This document shows positions 7,517-15,184 of a DNA stretch of 22,498 bases, in pieces (within the stretch, counting starts at the first letter, position 1; the number at the start of each line of letters is the position of its first letter). Both the position numbers and the translations under genes were made by a program. The notes beneath the pieces were generated by a model, which worked only from the letters and a program-made list of their open reading frames with translations, made no database searches and was not told where the DNA came from. This DNA comes from an uncultured Bacteroidales bacterium (lineage in GTDB: Bacteria > Bacteroidota > Bacteroidia > Bacteroidales > UBA932), in the NCBI GenBank assembly GCA_910585445.1, contig CAJUEK010000042.1:1-22498 (forward strand). Reading direction: 5' to 3'.

Positions 7517-7802
7517 TGTTGTCAAGATAACCGTCAAGCTCTCTGATGAGATTCTCCTCACCTTTGAGCACATCGTCCAGCTGTTTCTGAAGCGCAAGAT
7601 GTGACTTGCATATATTCAGCGCCACGAATGACAGGACATCTGCAAGTCCCTTGCCGGGATACTTGACGTTGTATTTTTCAATCCTGCCGTTTATCAGTTC
7701 CGCGGCTTTCCTGATAAGCTCCTCGTCTTCAGGAGAATTGACTTTCATCGGATAAGTGCGGTCTGCAATCCTTATGCTTATGCTCTGTCCCTTCTGTTCC
7801 AT
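7497..7802 (-). CDS. zapA: Cell division protein ZapA
   Basis: A small cytoplasmic protein that bundles FtsZ filaments at the division ring; 101 residues, typical for ZapA. The N-terminal beta-rich globular part (about 1-45) contains SISIRIADRTYPMKV and EELIRKAAELINGRI, family hallmarks. A C-terminal coiled coil (about 60-98) mediates dimer and tetramer formation. It starts 3 bases after the stop of a coiled-coil gene, forming a two-gene unit. Its 3' end also carries the promoter of the 6S-like RNA, so the last codons serve both functions. Confidence 0.93.
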   Translation of the reverse strand: MEQKGQSISIRIADRTYPMKVNSPEDEELIRKAAELINGRIEKYNVKYPGKGLADVLSFVALNICKSHLALQKQLDDVLKGEENLIRELDGYLDNIDKNSR

Positions 7803-7805
7803 TGA

Positions 7806-8078
7806 CTATCCCTCCATCAATGCTATGCACTTGTCCATTTCCCTTATCAGCTTGTCAATCTTTTTCCTTGCTTCAGCGTTGCCGGCCTCTCCGCTTTTGA
7901 AGGCCTCGGCCAGCCTGAGGTTATCAATTTGTCTCTCTAACTCTTTTATCTGCTTCCTGTAGGCTTCATTCTGTTCCCGGATGCTCTGAAGTTCTGTCTG
8001 GAGCCTTTCCCTCTCCACCTTTTCCGATTCATAAGCGGCGATAAGCCGTCCGATTCTTTGCTTCAGCGTTTCCAGCAT
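7806..8078 (-). CDS. Small coiled-coil protein upstream of zapA (ZapB-like in position and form)
   Basis: A 90-residue cytoplasmic protein that is almost wholly coiled coil: a heptad-like stretch from about 3 to 60 (ERERLQTELQSIREQNEAYR) and a second short helix (about 70-88). It has no signal peptide, membrane segment or catalytic motif. It is the first gene of the zapA unit, behind a good promoter. E. coli ZapB, a small coiled-coil partner of ZapA, is a plausible functional analogue, but coiled coils resemble each other by composition, so homology cannot be claimed from this. Cotranscription with zapA makes a role at the division ring the best guess. Confidence 0.75.
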   Translation of the reverse strand: MLETLKQRIGRLIAAYESEKVERERLQTELQSIREQNEAYRKQIKELERQIDNLRLAEAFKSGEAGNAEARKKIDKLIREMDKCIALMEG

Positions 8079-8102
8079 CGCAGTCCTTTTTTACCTACCT
8101 TG

Positions 8103-8133
8103 CAAAAATAGTGATTCCTGCTGAAATATCAAA
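8103..8133 (-). promoter_or_regulatory. Promoter of the zapB-like/zapA operon
   Basis: On the minus strand, TTTG (8133-8130), 19 bases, TATTTTTG (8110-8103): a full consensus match, giving a leader of about 18 bases. The -33 element lies in the loop of the upstream operon's terminator and the -7 element in its T-run. Confidence 0.75.
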
Positions 8134-8152
8134 GCATTTCGGCAGGAATCAC
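8104..8152 (-). terminator. Terminator of the 2-oxoacid oxidoreductase operon
   Basis: On the minus strand the arms 8152-8136 and 8127-8111 (17 pairs with one G-U, core GTGATTCCTGC) close an 8-base loop and are followed by TATTTTT. It lies 25 bases after the gamma-subunit stop. The same bases form the next operon's promoter. Confidence 0.85.
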
Positions 8153-8176
8153 AAATAAACTCTCTTGATTTTTAGC

Positions 8177-8719
8177 CTACAGGACTTCGACGGCTTTCAT
8201 GCCCTCCTCAATGGCGGTCTTGTTAAGGCTTATGAGGTCGCTGTATCTTGCAGGTATGCATTTGGCGAGGCCTTTCCCGACATTCTCCATGTTGACCACA
8301 GGCTTCATCTTAAGGTATGCGCCCATGACCGCCATGTTATAGACTTTAGAGTTGCCCACTTTTGCTGCCACGTCTATGGCGTCAATGCGGCAGATTGTTA
8401 TGTCTGTCCTTGACGGATGCCTTGTGATTCCGCTCGGGTCATAGAGCAGGAGTCCTCCCGGCTTCACGCTGTTCTCGAATTTGTCCATCGACTGCTGGTT
8501 CAGTATGATGGCCGTGTCGTATTTTGTGAGGATAGGGGAGCCTATCTTCCTGTCGCTTATGATTACGCACACATTTGCCGTGCCTCCGCGCATCTCGGGA
8601 CCGTAAGACGGCATCCAAGTCACCTCCATGTCCTGCATGATGGCAGAGTATGCCAATATCTTGCCCATTGACAGCACGCCCTGGCCGCCGAATCCTGCGA
8701 TTATTATTTCTTCTTTCAT
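8177..8719 (-). CDS. 2-oxoacid:ferredoxin oxidoreductase, gamma subunit
   Basis: The gamma (KorC/VorA-like) subunit of a CoA-dependent 2-oxoacid:ferredoxin oxidoreductase, which decarboxylates a 2-oxoacid to an acyl-CoA and reduces ferredoxin. It has 180 residues, normal for the separate gamma chain. The N-terminal GFGGQGV (residues 9-15) and the following YGPEMRGGTANVCVIIS are diagnostic of this domain, which contributes to CoA binding and subunit contacts. It is the last gene of the operon, 13 bases after the beta subunit, and is followed by a terminator. Confidence 0.93.
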   Translation of the reverse strand: MKEEIIIAGFGGQGVLSMGKILAYSAIMQDMEVTWMPSYGPEMRGGTANVCVIISDRKIGSPILTKYDTAIILNQQSMDKFENSVKPGGLLLYDPSGITRHPSRTDITICRIDAIDVAAKVGNSKVYNMAVMGAYLKMKPVVNMENVGKGLAKCIPARYSDLISLNKTAIEEGMKAVEVL

Positions 8720-8732
8720 GATTCTGTGTTGT

Positions 8733-9506
8733 TTAGTCCTGTTTCAAAACGTCCTTGATGTCTCCGAGAGGATATTTCGGGAACATGTTCTCCACCATCC
8801 ATTTGTTGGCTGCCACAGGGCTCATCTTCCATCCGGAGTTGCATGTGGCCACGATTTCCACGAATGACAGTCCGATTCCTTTCTGGCTGTATTCGAAGGC
8901 CTTGCGTATGGCTGCCTTTGCCTTGCGGGCTGCCGGGGCTGTGTGGACGGCCTGTCTTGTGATGAATGCAGTTCCGTCAAGCTGGGCGATCATAGGTGCG
9001 AGCACGAGCGGGAAGCCGTTCAGCTTGGCGTCCCTTCCGTAAGGGGTCGTGGCCGTCTTCATGCCGAGCAGGGTGGTCGGAGCCATCTGTCCTCCGGTCA
9101 TGCCGTAGATGCCGTTATTGATGAAGATTACAACGATGTTCTCACCGCGGCTGCATGCGTGTATGATTTCAGCCGTTCCGATTGAGGCAAGGTCACCGTC
9201 TCCCTGGTAGGTGAACACGTATTTTTCAGGATTGAGCCTCTTTGTGGCGGTCGCAAGGGCAGGTGCACGTCCGTGGGCGGCCTGCTGCCAGTCCACATTA
9301 AGATAATTGTATGCGAAAACCGAACAGCCTACAGGGCTTACGGCTATTGTGTCCTGCTGTATTCCCATTTCCTCAATGACTTCTGCAATGAGCTTGTGGA
9401 CAGTGCCGTGAGAGCATCCCGGGCAATAGTGCATCACGGTGTCCGTGAGCAGCGGGGTTTTCTTGTAAATTATGTTTTCCGGCTTTTTGATATCTTCGAT
9501 AGTCAT
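8733..9506 (-). CDS. 2-oxoacid:ferredoxin oxidoreductase, beta subunit (TPP-binding)
   Basis: The thiamine-diphosphate-binding beta subunit, 257 residues. YCPGCSHGTVHK near the N-terminus (C28, C31) supplies cysteines for the [4Fe-4S] cluster carried by this chain. The TPP motif begins at GDGDLASIG (residues 102-110) and closes with INN (129-131), the Mg-binding part; GIYGMTGGQMAPTT follows as in KorB/VorB-type proteins. It lies between alpha and gamma with gaps of 10 and 13 bases, a normal four-chain operon. The substrate (2-oxoglutarate or branched-chain 2-oxoacids) cannot be settled from this chain. Confidence 0.93.
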   Translation of the reverse strand: MTIEDIKKPENIIYKKTPLLTDTVMHYCPGCSHGTVHKLIAEVIEEMGIQQDTIAVSPVGCSVFAYNYLNVDWQQAAHGRAPALATATKRLNPEKYVFTYQGDGDLASIGTAEIIHACSRGENIVVIFINNGIYGMTGGQMAPTTLLGMKTATTPYGRDAKLNGFPLVLAPMIAQLDGTAFITRQAVHTAPAARKAKAAIRKAFEYSQKGIGLSFVEIVATCNSGWKMSPVAANKWMVENMFPKYPLGDIKDVLKQD

Positions 9507-9516
9507 GATTACCTCG

Positions 9517-10599
9517 TTATTTCAGATTGTTGAACTTCTTGAATTCCCCGGCCACCTCGTCAGGTGTGAAGATGTTGCCTCCCTGTCTTCCGTAGAATCC
9601 CACAGGGCATGCGCCGTTGACGGCAAGTTTGACATCGTTTACCATCTGTCCCATGTTGAGCTCCAGGCTCATCATGCTCTTTACCTGGCCTGACAGTTCC
9701 GCGAGCCTTTCTGTCGGGAACGGGAACAATGTCACAGGTCGGAGCATTCCTGCCTTTATGCCCTGAGAGCGCAACTCATCCACGACAGCCTCGCAGATTC
9801 GTGACGCGCATCCGAACGCGACGAGCAGATACTCGGCGTCTGATGTCATGTATTCCGTATATTTTACCTCGTCCCTGCAGATTGTCTCGTATTTTGCCTT
9901 GAGCTTCTGGTTGAACCTTTCCTGAACGTCAGATTCAAGGGCGAGGGAGGTTATTATATTATAAGGCCTGTCTGCGGTCTTGCCTGTGGTTGCCCAAGGG
10001 GCGTCTTTGATGACCTCCTCCCTGGTGCGGCGCGGCTTCGGGTCGTGAAGCTCGACTTTCTCCATCATCTGTCCTACGATTCCGTCGGCGAGCATTATAA
10101 CAGGAGTGCGGTATTTGAATGCAAGGTCGAATCCCCAGTCAACGAAGTCATACATGTCCTGTGCTGATGCCGGGGCGATGACGATGGCATTGTAGTCGCC
10201 GTGGCCGCCTCCCTTGACGCACTGATTGTAGTCGCTCTGGCTCGGCTGGATTGTGCCGAGTCCCGGTCCGCCTCGCATCACGTTGACTATGAGGCACGGA
10301 AGCTCTGCTCCGGCAAGGTAGCTTATGCCCTCGCACATGAGGCTGATTCCCGGGCTGCTTGATGAAGTCATGACTTTCTTTCCGGTGCAGGCGCCTCCAT
10401 ATACCATATTGATGGACGAGGTTTCGCTTTCTGCCTGCAGGACAACCATTCCCGTGGTCTCCCACGGCTTTTCTTTCATAAGTGTCTCCATTACCTCGGA
10501 CTGCGGGGTAATCGGGTAGCCGAAATAGCCGTCCACACCGTTGCGTATTGCCGATATGGCAATCGCCTCGTTTCCTTTCATTAGAATTTTCTCTGCCAT
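9517..10599 (-). CDS. 2-oxoacid:ferredoxin oxidoreductase, alpha subunit (VorB/KorA type)
   Basis: The alpha subunit, 360 residues, in which domain I (pyrimidine-binding, about 1-190) and domain II (about 245-350) are joined. It begins MKGNEAIAISAIRNG with GYPITPQSEVMETL, the signature of this class, followed by QAESETSSINMVYGGACTGK, where the glutamate would activate TPP, and SSSPGISLMCEG. VMRGGPGLGTIQPSQSDYNQ is also characteristic. Proteins of this form in Bacteroidales and Clostridia are usually named VorB (3-methyl-2-oxobutanoate, i.e. 2-ketoisovalerate), but KorA proteins for 2-oxoglutarate are close relatives, so I leave the substrate open. It follows the ferredoxin gene by 5 bases. 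Confidence 0.93.
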   Translation of the reverse strand: MAEKILMKGNEAIAISAIRNGVDGYFGYPITPQSEVMETLMKEKPWETTGMVVLQAESETSSINMVYGGACTGKKVMTSSSSPGISLMCEGISYLAGAELPCLIVNVMRGGPGLGTIQPSQSDYNQCVKGGGHGDYNAIVIAPASAQDMYDFVDWGFDLAFKYRTPVIMLADGIVGQMMEKVELHDPKPRRTREEVIKDAPWATTGKTADRPYNIITSLALESDVQERFNQKLKAKYETICRDEVKYTEYMTSDAEYLLVAFGCASRICEAVVDELRSQGIKAGMLRPVTLFPFPTERLAELSGQVKSMMSLELNMGQMVNDVKLAVNGACPVGFYGRQGGNIFTPDEVAGEFKKFNNLK

Positions 10600-10604
10600 A
10601 AACC

Positions 10605-10823
10605 TCAGATTTTGACTCTGTAAACAGTAATTACCGAATCAGGGCATACTATGGCGCAGTTGCTGCAGCCTATGCATGCTTCCCCGATCATTTCGGCGTA
10701 GTGATAACCTTTGTTGTTGACCATTTTGGCAAGCTGGATGCTGCCGGTCGGACAATTGTCGATACATACGGAACACCCTTTGCATTTCTGCGTATCGATT
10801 TCTATTGCTCCTTTGAATGCCAT
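10605..10823 (-). CDS. 2-oxoacid:ferredoxin oxidoreductase, delta subunit (2x[4Fe-4S] ferredoxin)
   Basis: A 72-residue ferredoxin-like chain with two complete CxxCxxCxxxCP motifs: C14, C17, C20, C24 and C50, C53, C56, C60. It binds two [4Fe-4S] clusters and passes electrons from the TPP site to soluble ferredoxin. It is the first gene of the operon, ahead of alpha, beta and gamma, the order often written korDABC. No signal peptide; it works in the cytoplasm. Confidence 0.93.
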   Translation of the reverse strand: MAFKGAIEIDTQKCKGCSVCIDNCPTGSIQLAKMVNNKGYHYAEMIGEACIGCSNCAIVCPDSVITVYRVKI

Positions 10824-10887
10824 GTTTTATTGTTTTGTATAAGTTTGTTCGTCTGGGTCTGTGTTGCCTGAACGGTCCAAAGACGTT

Positions 10888-10895
10888 TCAAATTT
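10888..10895 (-). promoter_or_regulatory. Possible -7 element of the oxidoreductase operon
   Basis: On the minus strand TAAATTTG matches TAnnTTTG, about 65 bases before the ferredoxin ATG. No TTTG lies at the proper distance upstream, so the match is partial. The surrounding divergent region is strongly A/T-rich. Confidence 0.4.
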
Positions 10896-10940
10896 AAACA
10901 AAACAAATGATATAAACGCATTTTTATTAAATAAAATGTA

Positions 10941-10948
10941 TAACTTTG
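10941..10948 (+). promoter_or_regulatory. Possible -7 element of the deaminase-phosphorylase operon
   Basis: TAACTTTG matches TAnnTTTG and predicts a start near 10954, about 19 bases before the ATG at 10973. The -33 region is A/T-rich without a clear TTTG. Confidence 0.5.
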
Positions 10949-10972
10949 GAAACTTTTACATAAAGATAAAGT

Positions 10973-12253
10973 ATGGGAACGATATTGTTGAAGAATATAA
11001 AGGTTGACGTGAAAGTGTCTGACATACTTGTCGATGAAGGCATTATCAAGGCAATCGCACCGTCTGGAAGTGAGCGGATTGGACTGCATGCTCCAGCGTC
11101 CGGAATAGAGGTCGTGGACTGCACCGGAAAGGTTGCTGTGCCGGGGTTTGTGAACATGCATACCCACGCGGGCATGTCCATGATGCGCGGACTTGGAGAA
11201 GACATAATTTTCCATGAATGGCTGAAGAAGATATGGGAAGTGGAGGAGAAAATAGATGAGGAGTATGTCTATCATGCCACGAAAGTCGCCTGCCTGGAGA
11301 TGATAAAGACGGGAACGACCACTTTCAATGACCATTACTGGTATATGCCAATGGCACAGAAGGCCGCTGAGGAGATGGGCATCAGGCCCGTGCTTTCGTA
11401 TGTGGTTTGCGACAGGAACGATTCCGGTGAGACGGAAAGGCAGAAGGAGCAGTGCCTGCAGATGTATGAATTGTCCGGGACATGGAAAGGCATGTCGCGG
11501 TTTGCCCTTGCGATGCATGCGATATATTCGGTCAGCGAGCCGATGCTCGTATGGACGGCGGAGTTCGCGCGCAGTCATGGTCTGAAGATGCATATCCATC
11601 TTTCCGAGACGAGGAAAGAGGTGGAGGACTGCATGGCCGCCCATGGCGGGCTGTCTCCTGTGGAATATCTTGACAGCCTGGGGATTCTCGGGCCTGATGT
11701 GATAGCGGCGCATTCGCTCCATCTGTCCGACAGGGACATTGAGATACTCGGAAGCAGGAAGGTGAATTGCGTGCACAACATCAATTCCAACCTCAAGCTC
11801 GCTTCCGGGTATATGTTCAGGTATAATGAGCTTCGTGATGCCGGCGCCAACATATGCCTGGGCACTGACGGGTGCGCGTCTTCCAATAACCTTGACATGC
11901 TCGAGACCATGAAGACTGCCGCGATGGTGCAGAAAGCATGGAGGGGAGACCCTTCCGCCATGCCTCTTAACGAGCTTCTTGACATGGCGACCGCCAATGC
12001 GGGCAAGGCCTTGGATATGAATGTGGGCCGTCTTGAGGAAGGTGCCGCGGCTGATATCCTTATCGTTGACACGGACAATTACAATTTCCTTTCCCCTGGT
12101 TTGTTCCTTGCCAATTTCGTGTATTCGGCGCATAGCGACTGCATCGGCTCGGTGATTTGCGGGGGCAAATTCGTTATGAAGAACCGTGTGGTGAAAGGGG
12201 AGAGGGAGATTCTTGCCGAGGCTGGCAGGATGCTTTCCAAGATATCCGGATGA
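10973..12253 (+). CDS. mtaD: 5'-methylthioadenosine/S-adenosylhomocysteine deaminase
   Basis: A cytoplasmic zinc amidohydrolase of 426 residues, the expected length for MtaD. It removes the 6-amino group of 5'-methylthioadenosine and S-adenosylhomocysteine, giving the inosine forms. A small beta-sandwich formed by both ends encloses the TIM barrel. Metal and catalytic residues are visible: MHTHAGM (H63, H65), HIHLSE (H207, H209, E212), AAHSLH (H247) and LGTDGCASSNN (D299). The chlorohydrolase/guanine-deaminase relatives share the fold, so the exact substrate is by closest resemblance. It is the first gene of a two-gene unit with a purine nucleoside phosphorylase, which fits a deamination-then-phosphorolysis route. 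Confidence 0.88.
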   Translation: MGTILLKNIKVDVKVSDILVDEGIIKAIAPSGSERIGLHAPASGIEVVDCTGKVAVPGFVNMHTHAGMSMMRGLGEDIIFHEWLKKIWEVEEKIDEEYVYHATKVACLEMIKTGTTTFNDHYWYMPMAQKAAEEMGIRPVLSYVVCDRNDSGETERQKEQCLQMYELSGTWKGMSRFALAMHAIYSVSEPMLVWTAEFARSHGLKMHIHLSETRKEVEDCMAAHGGLSPVEYLDSLGILGPDVIAAHSLHLSDRDIEILGSRKVNCVHNINSNLKLASGYMFRYNELRDAGANICLGTDGCASSNNLDMLETMKTAAMVQKAWRGDPSAMPLNELLDMATANAGKALDMNVGRLEEGAAADILIVDTDNYNFLSPGLFLANFVYSAHSDCIGSVICGGKFVMKNRVVKGEREILAEAGRMLSKISG

Positions 12254-12288
12254 CCGGAATGCAGATGAACATCAAGAAAACAGATATT

Positions 12289-13116
12289 ATGGACATAAGA
12301 ACAGAAAGAATCATGAAGGCCGCTGATTATGTTTCTGCGGCTATTGGCGGACGCCGGCCGGCTGTCGGCATCGTGCTCGGAAGCGGGCTTGGCAAATTGG
12401 CTGACAAGATAGAGAACAAGACCGTAATACCGTATAAGGACATTCCAGGATTTCCGGTTTCCACTGCCGTAGGGCATAAGGGCAATTTCATCGCCGGTGA
12501 GCTTGGCGGGAAGTTCGTAGTGGCCATGCAGGGCCGGTTCCATTATTATGAGGGCTATCCTATGGACCTTGTGACATTGCCGATACGCGTCATGAAGGTG
12601 CTTGGCATCGGCCATCTGTTTGTCTCGAATGCAGCCGGAGGGGTGAATTTCGATTTCAAGGTGGGCGACCTCATGATTATAAGGGACCATATCAATCATC
12701 TTCCTAATCCTCTCGTTGGACCTAACCTTGAGGAGTTCGGACCACGTTTTCCTGACATGACCCGCCCGTATGACAAGCCTCTTATCGCAAAGGCGAAGGA
12801 GCTTGCGCAAGGGCTTGGGATAAGCCTTAAGGAGGGAGTGTATTTCGCCGGTACCGGTCCTTCATACGAGACTCCTGCCGAGTACAAATATTTCAGGCTC
12901 ATCGGGGCGGATGCGGTCGGCATGTCAACCATTCCTGAGGTGATTGTGGCACGCCATAGCTCGATACCTGTTTTCGGCATGTCTGTCATAACCAATGAGG
13001 CGCATGACGATTATGCGGAGGATTATGTCAATGACGGTGACGATGTCGTGCAGGCTGCTGATGCGGCGGCGGACAGGATGACGGTGCTGTTTACTGAGCT
13101 GATTCGCTCACTCTGA
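12289..13116 (+). CDS. Purine nucleoside phosphorylase, possibly 5'-methylthioinosine phosphorylase
   Basis: A trimeric-type (PNP/MTAP family) phosphorylase that splits a purine nucleoside with phosphate into base and pentose-1-phosphate; 275 residues from this start. Seen: the phosphate-binding GSGLG (31-35), GHKG (H63), QGRFHYYEGY (about 81-90), SNAAGGV, GTGPSYETPAE (E198), GMS (M212) and ITNEAHDD (N236). The Glu and Asn pair favours 6-oxopurines (guanine, hypoxanthine). At the place where family members usually have HEEV near the C-terminus, this protein has GDDV (G250), so the His that contacts the ribose 5'-OH seems absent. Alternative in-frame starts are 12250 (ATGA overlap with mtaD), 12259 and 12265; 12289 was chosen for the A-rich upstream context and usual length. 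Cotranscribed with mtaD. Confidence 0.9.
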   Translation: MDIRTERIMKAADYVSAAIGGRRPAVGIVLGSGLGKLADKIENKTVIPYKDIPGFPVSTAVGHKGNFIAGELGGKFVVAMQGRFHYYEGYPMDLVTLPIRVMKVLGIGHLFVSNAAGGVNFDFKVGDLMIIRDHINHLPNPLVGPNLEEFGPRFPDMTRPYDKPLIAKAKELAQGLGISLKEGVYFAGTGPSYETPAEYKYFRLIGADAVGMSTIPEVIVARHSSIPVFGMSVITNEAHDDYAEDYVNDGDDVVQAADAAADRMTVLFTELIRSL

Positions 13117-13161
13117 TTTTGGCATGGAGCTTAACTGATTGATAGTCATAGAAATGCTGAA

Positions 13162-13196
13162 GCGCGATTCCCTTAAAACGGGGAATCGCGCTTTTT
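13162..13196. terminator. Terminator between the phosphorylase and btuB
   Basis: GCGCGATTCCC (13162-13172) pairs perfectly with GGGAATCGCGC (13181-13191) around an 8-base loop, followed by TTTTT on the plus strand. It ends 1 base before the btuB stop codon on the other strand. In the minus direction the stem is followed only by TTCAGCATTTC, so it acts mainly for the phosphorylase and may also end btuB. Confidence 0.85.
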
Positions 13197-13197
13197 G

Positions 13198-15132
13198 TCA
13201 GAACATGAATGACAGGCTGCCGAGCACTGATGTTCCTGGCATCGGATAGCCTCTTGACAGCTCGTATGCCGTTCCTGTCAAGTTGCGGGCCGTCAGGCTT
13301 GCGCTCAGGGCAGTTCCGTTGCCTTGCTGTCTTTTTTCCTTGCGGCACAGGCTGAATGTCTTGGACAGTGAGGCGTCAAGGGTGTTCCAGTCATCCAAAG
13401 CTCCTGCTGTGTCACAGCGTCCGGCCCTCATGTTCCACTGTATCCCGAGATTCCAGCCCATATAGCCGGCATGTGGGGATGCCGTTATGCTGTGGCGGGC
13501 TATATAAGGGACTTGCGAGCCGTATGACGCGCTGCCGGAAGTCCTGTCCCTGGAGTCCTGGAATGAATATCTTAATGACATTCCGGTCTCCCATGCCTCT
13601 GATTTCCAGTCTGCTCTTGCATTGGCGTCCAGTCCTGCGGACAATACCTTTCCTATGTTGTATGGAAGCCATATTGACTGGTTGTCCGGGCTTGGGGCTG
13701 AGGATATCTTGTCAGTAAGGTGATTGAAGAAGCCGTCGGCCTGCGCTGCTGTCTTCCATTTGCCGTATGACCTGTTCCATCTGATTCCGATGTCGGCAAG
13801 CCATGCGTCCTCCGGTTTGAGGTGCGGGTTTCCGTATCCTGAATAGTACAGCTCGTTGAAAGTCGGCACTCTGTAGGCACGTCTGGCGAATGCGGTGATT
13901 TCAAGTCCTTTGGCGGCATAGATGCGCAGGTCTGCGGAAGGCGACAGGCTGTGACGCGTATTTGCCCGGGGTACGCCGGGTACATTCATGTCGAAAGTGC
14001 CCGAATACTCAAGGGCTGCTTCCGCTGTCAGGATTCTTGTCCTGAAAGACGCTGCCATGGCGCATATGGCCCCGAAGCGGGAAATCAGTCCGGACTTGCC
14101 GTTTTCTGATACTGTCCCGTAGCTTTCCGAGCCGAGTCCGTCCCATTGCGCTCCGGCTGCCAATGATGCCTTCCAGTTCTTGCTGATGCTGAAAATATGT
14201 GAACTGTGCAGCTGGGCTTCATGCTGGACATATCTGCTGTCTCCCCATGAACTTATATAGTTGAGGTCATCGTATGCGGCTTTTGCGCTCAGGTCCAAGG
14301 TGTAGAGGCGCGAAAACTTTTGATGCAAAGTTCCCTGGACAAAAATGTTCATGTCTTTCTGCCTGTCTTCCGAAGGGTAGCTGAGAGGTCCCGGAGTGCC
14401 CCTGTCTGATGAATTGAAATAGGCTTTAGCAGTCCATTGTCCGTTTCCTGTCATTCCGGATATGTCGGCGCCTGCCCGTACCTGCATAATGTCATTGCCG
14501 CTCCGGCGGGATGAGTATTCGGCTCCGTTTTCATCCGTGGCGTGATAGGGGAAGTCGCCTTTGCTGGACAGGACTGAGGCATTGGCGCTTAAGGTAAGCC
14601 TTTCGGATGCTTTCCAGCCGAACTTGAGGGCAGGGGACCATGTGCCGAATGAACCTCCTGAGACTGATGCCTTGCCGCTGAACCTCCTTGTCCCGTTGCC
14701 GTCACCTGATGGGAAGAAGACCGGCTTTGCAGTTATGAAGTTGATGCTGTTCTGGGCGTAGTCCATTACTGCCGCGGTGCAATTCTGCATGTCTATCATA
14801 CCGAGATCTGTCTGGCCGCTCTGCATGTTTCCGACGCGCACTCCGTCAATGTATATCGCGGTATGGGCGGAACCGAGTCCGCGCATGCTGATTGTCTTTA
14901 GGCCCGCATGGCCTCCCATGTCAGAAATCTGGAGACCGGGGAAATTGAGCAGGACGTCTGTCATTCCCATGCCGCCGGATATGGTGACTGTGTCTTTGTG
15001 TGAAATGTTCAGGCCGCGTTCCGCAGTCACGACAGCGATGTCAAGGGTGTCTGACGGCATGGTTTCAGCCGCAATGCAAGTGAAGGCTGCCGTCATCATT
15101 GCGGCAGCGGTAATTGTTTTTGTAAATAACAT
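13198..15132 (-). CDS. btuB: TonB-dependent outer-membrane receptor, BtuB-like (cobalamin uptake)
   Basis: An outer-membrane beta-barrel of 644 residues that would import cobalamin or other corrinoids using TonB energy. The start is ATG at 15132, giving a good signal peptide (about residues 1-22, MLFTKTITAAAMMTAAFTC...AAE). The plug domain (about 25-150) has DVLLNFPGLQISDMGGHAG, ISMRGLGSAHTAIYIDGVRV and DMQNCTAAVMDYAQNSINF. The remaining sequence has alternating barrel strands, and the protein ends in FMF, the aromatic C-terminus used for barrel assembly. The open frame extends upstream to 15258, but that part is riboswitch and is excluded. The cobalamin riboswitch directly in front is the main evidence for the substrate. 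No btuCDF genes lie in the window. Confidence 0.92.
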   Translation of the reverse strand: MLFTKTITAAAMMTAAFTCIAAETMPSDTLDIAVVTAERGLNISHKDTVTISGGMGMTDVLLNFPGLQISDMGGHAGLKTISMRGLGSAHTAIYIDGVRVGNMQSGQTDLGMIDMQNCTAAVMDYAQNSINFITAKPVFFPSGDGNGTRRFSGKASVSGGSFGTWSPALKFGWKASERLTLSANASVLSSKGDFPYHATDENGAEYSSRRSGNDIMQVRAGADISGMTGNGQWTAKAYFNSSDRGTPGPLSYPSEDRQKDMNIFVQGTLHQKFSRLYTLDLSAKAAYDDLNYISSWGDSRYVQHEAQLHSSHIFSISKNWKASLAAGAQWDGLGSESYGTVSENGKSGLISRFGAICAMAASFRTRILTAEAALEYSGTFDMNVPGVPRANTRHSLSPSADLRIYAAKGLEITAFARRAYRVPTFNELYYSGYGNPHLKPEDAWLADIGIRWNRSYGKWKTAAQADGFFNHLTDKISSAPSPDNQSIWLPYNIGKVLSAGLDANARADWKSEAWETGMSLRYSFQDSRDRTSGSASYGSQVPYIARHSITASPHAGYMGWNLGIQWNMRAGRCDTAGALDDWNTLDASLSKTFSLCRKEKRQQGNGTALSASLTARNLTGTAYELSRGYPMPGTSVLGSLSFMF

Positions 15133-15184
15133 GAGTTTATCCGTCTTTACGGATGCCTGGCCCCGGGCTTCCTTTGTTTGACTT

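Noticed and set aside
10802..12133. A long open frame of 443 codons on the minus strand opposite mtaD.
   Set aside because: It is the antisense shadow of mtaD: rich in His and Arg, without domains, and it overlaps the ferredoxin gene start. mtaD has the full set of catalytic motifs.
12157..12288. Upstream starts for the phosphorylase, including one at 12157 and the ATGA overlap at 12250.
   Set aside because: 12157 lies deep inside mtaD. 12250 is possible through translational coupling, but adds 13 residues not typical of the family; kept as an alternative in the entry.
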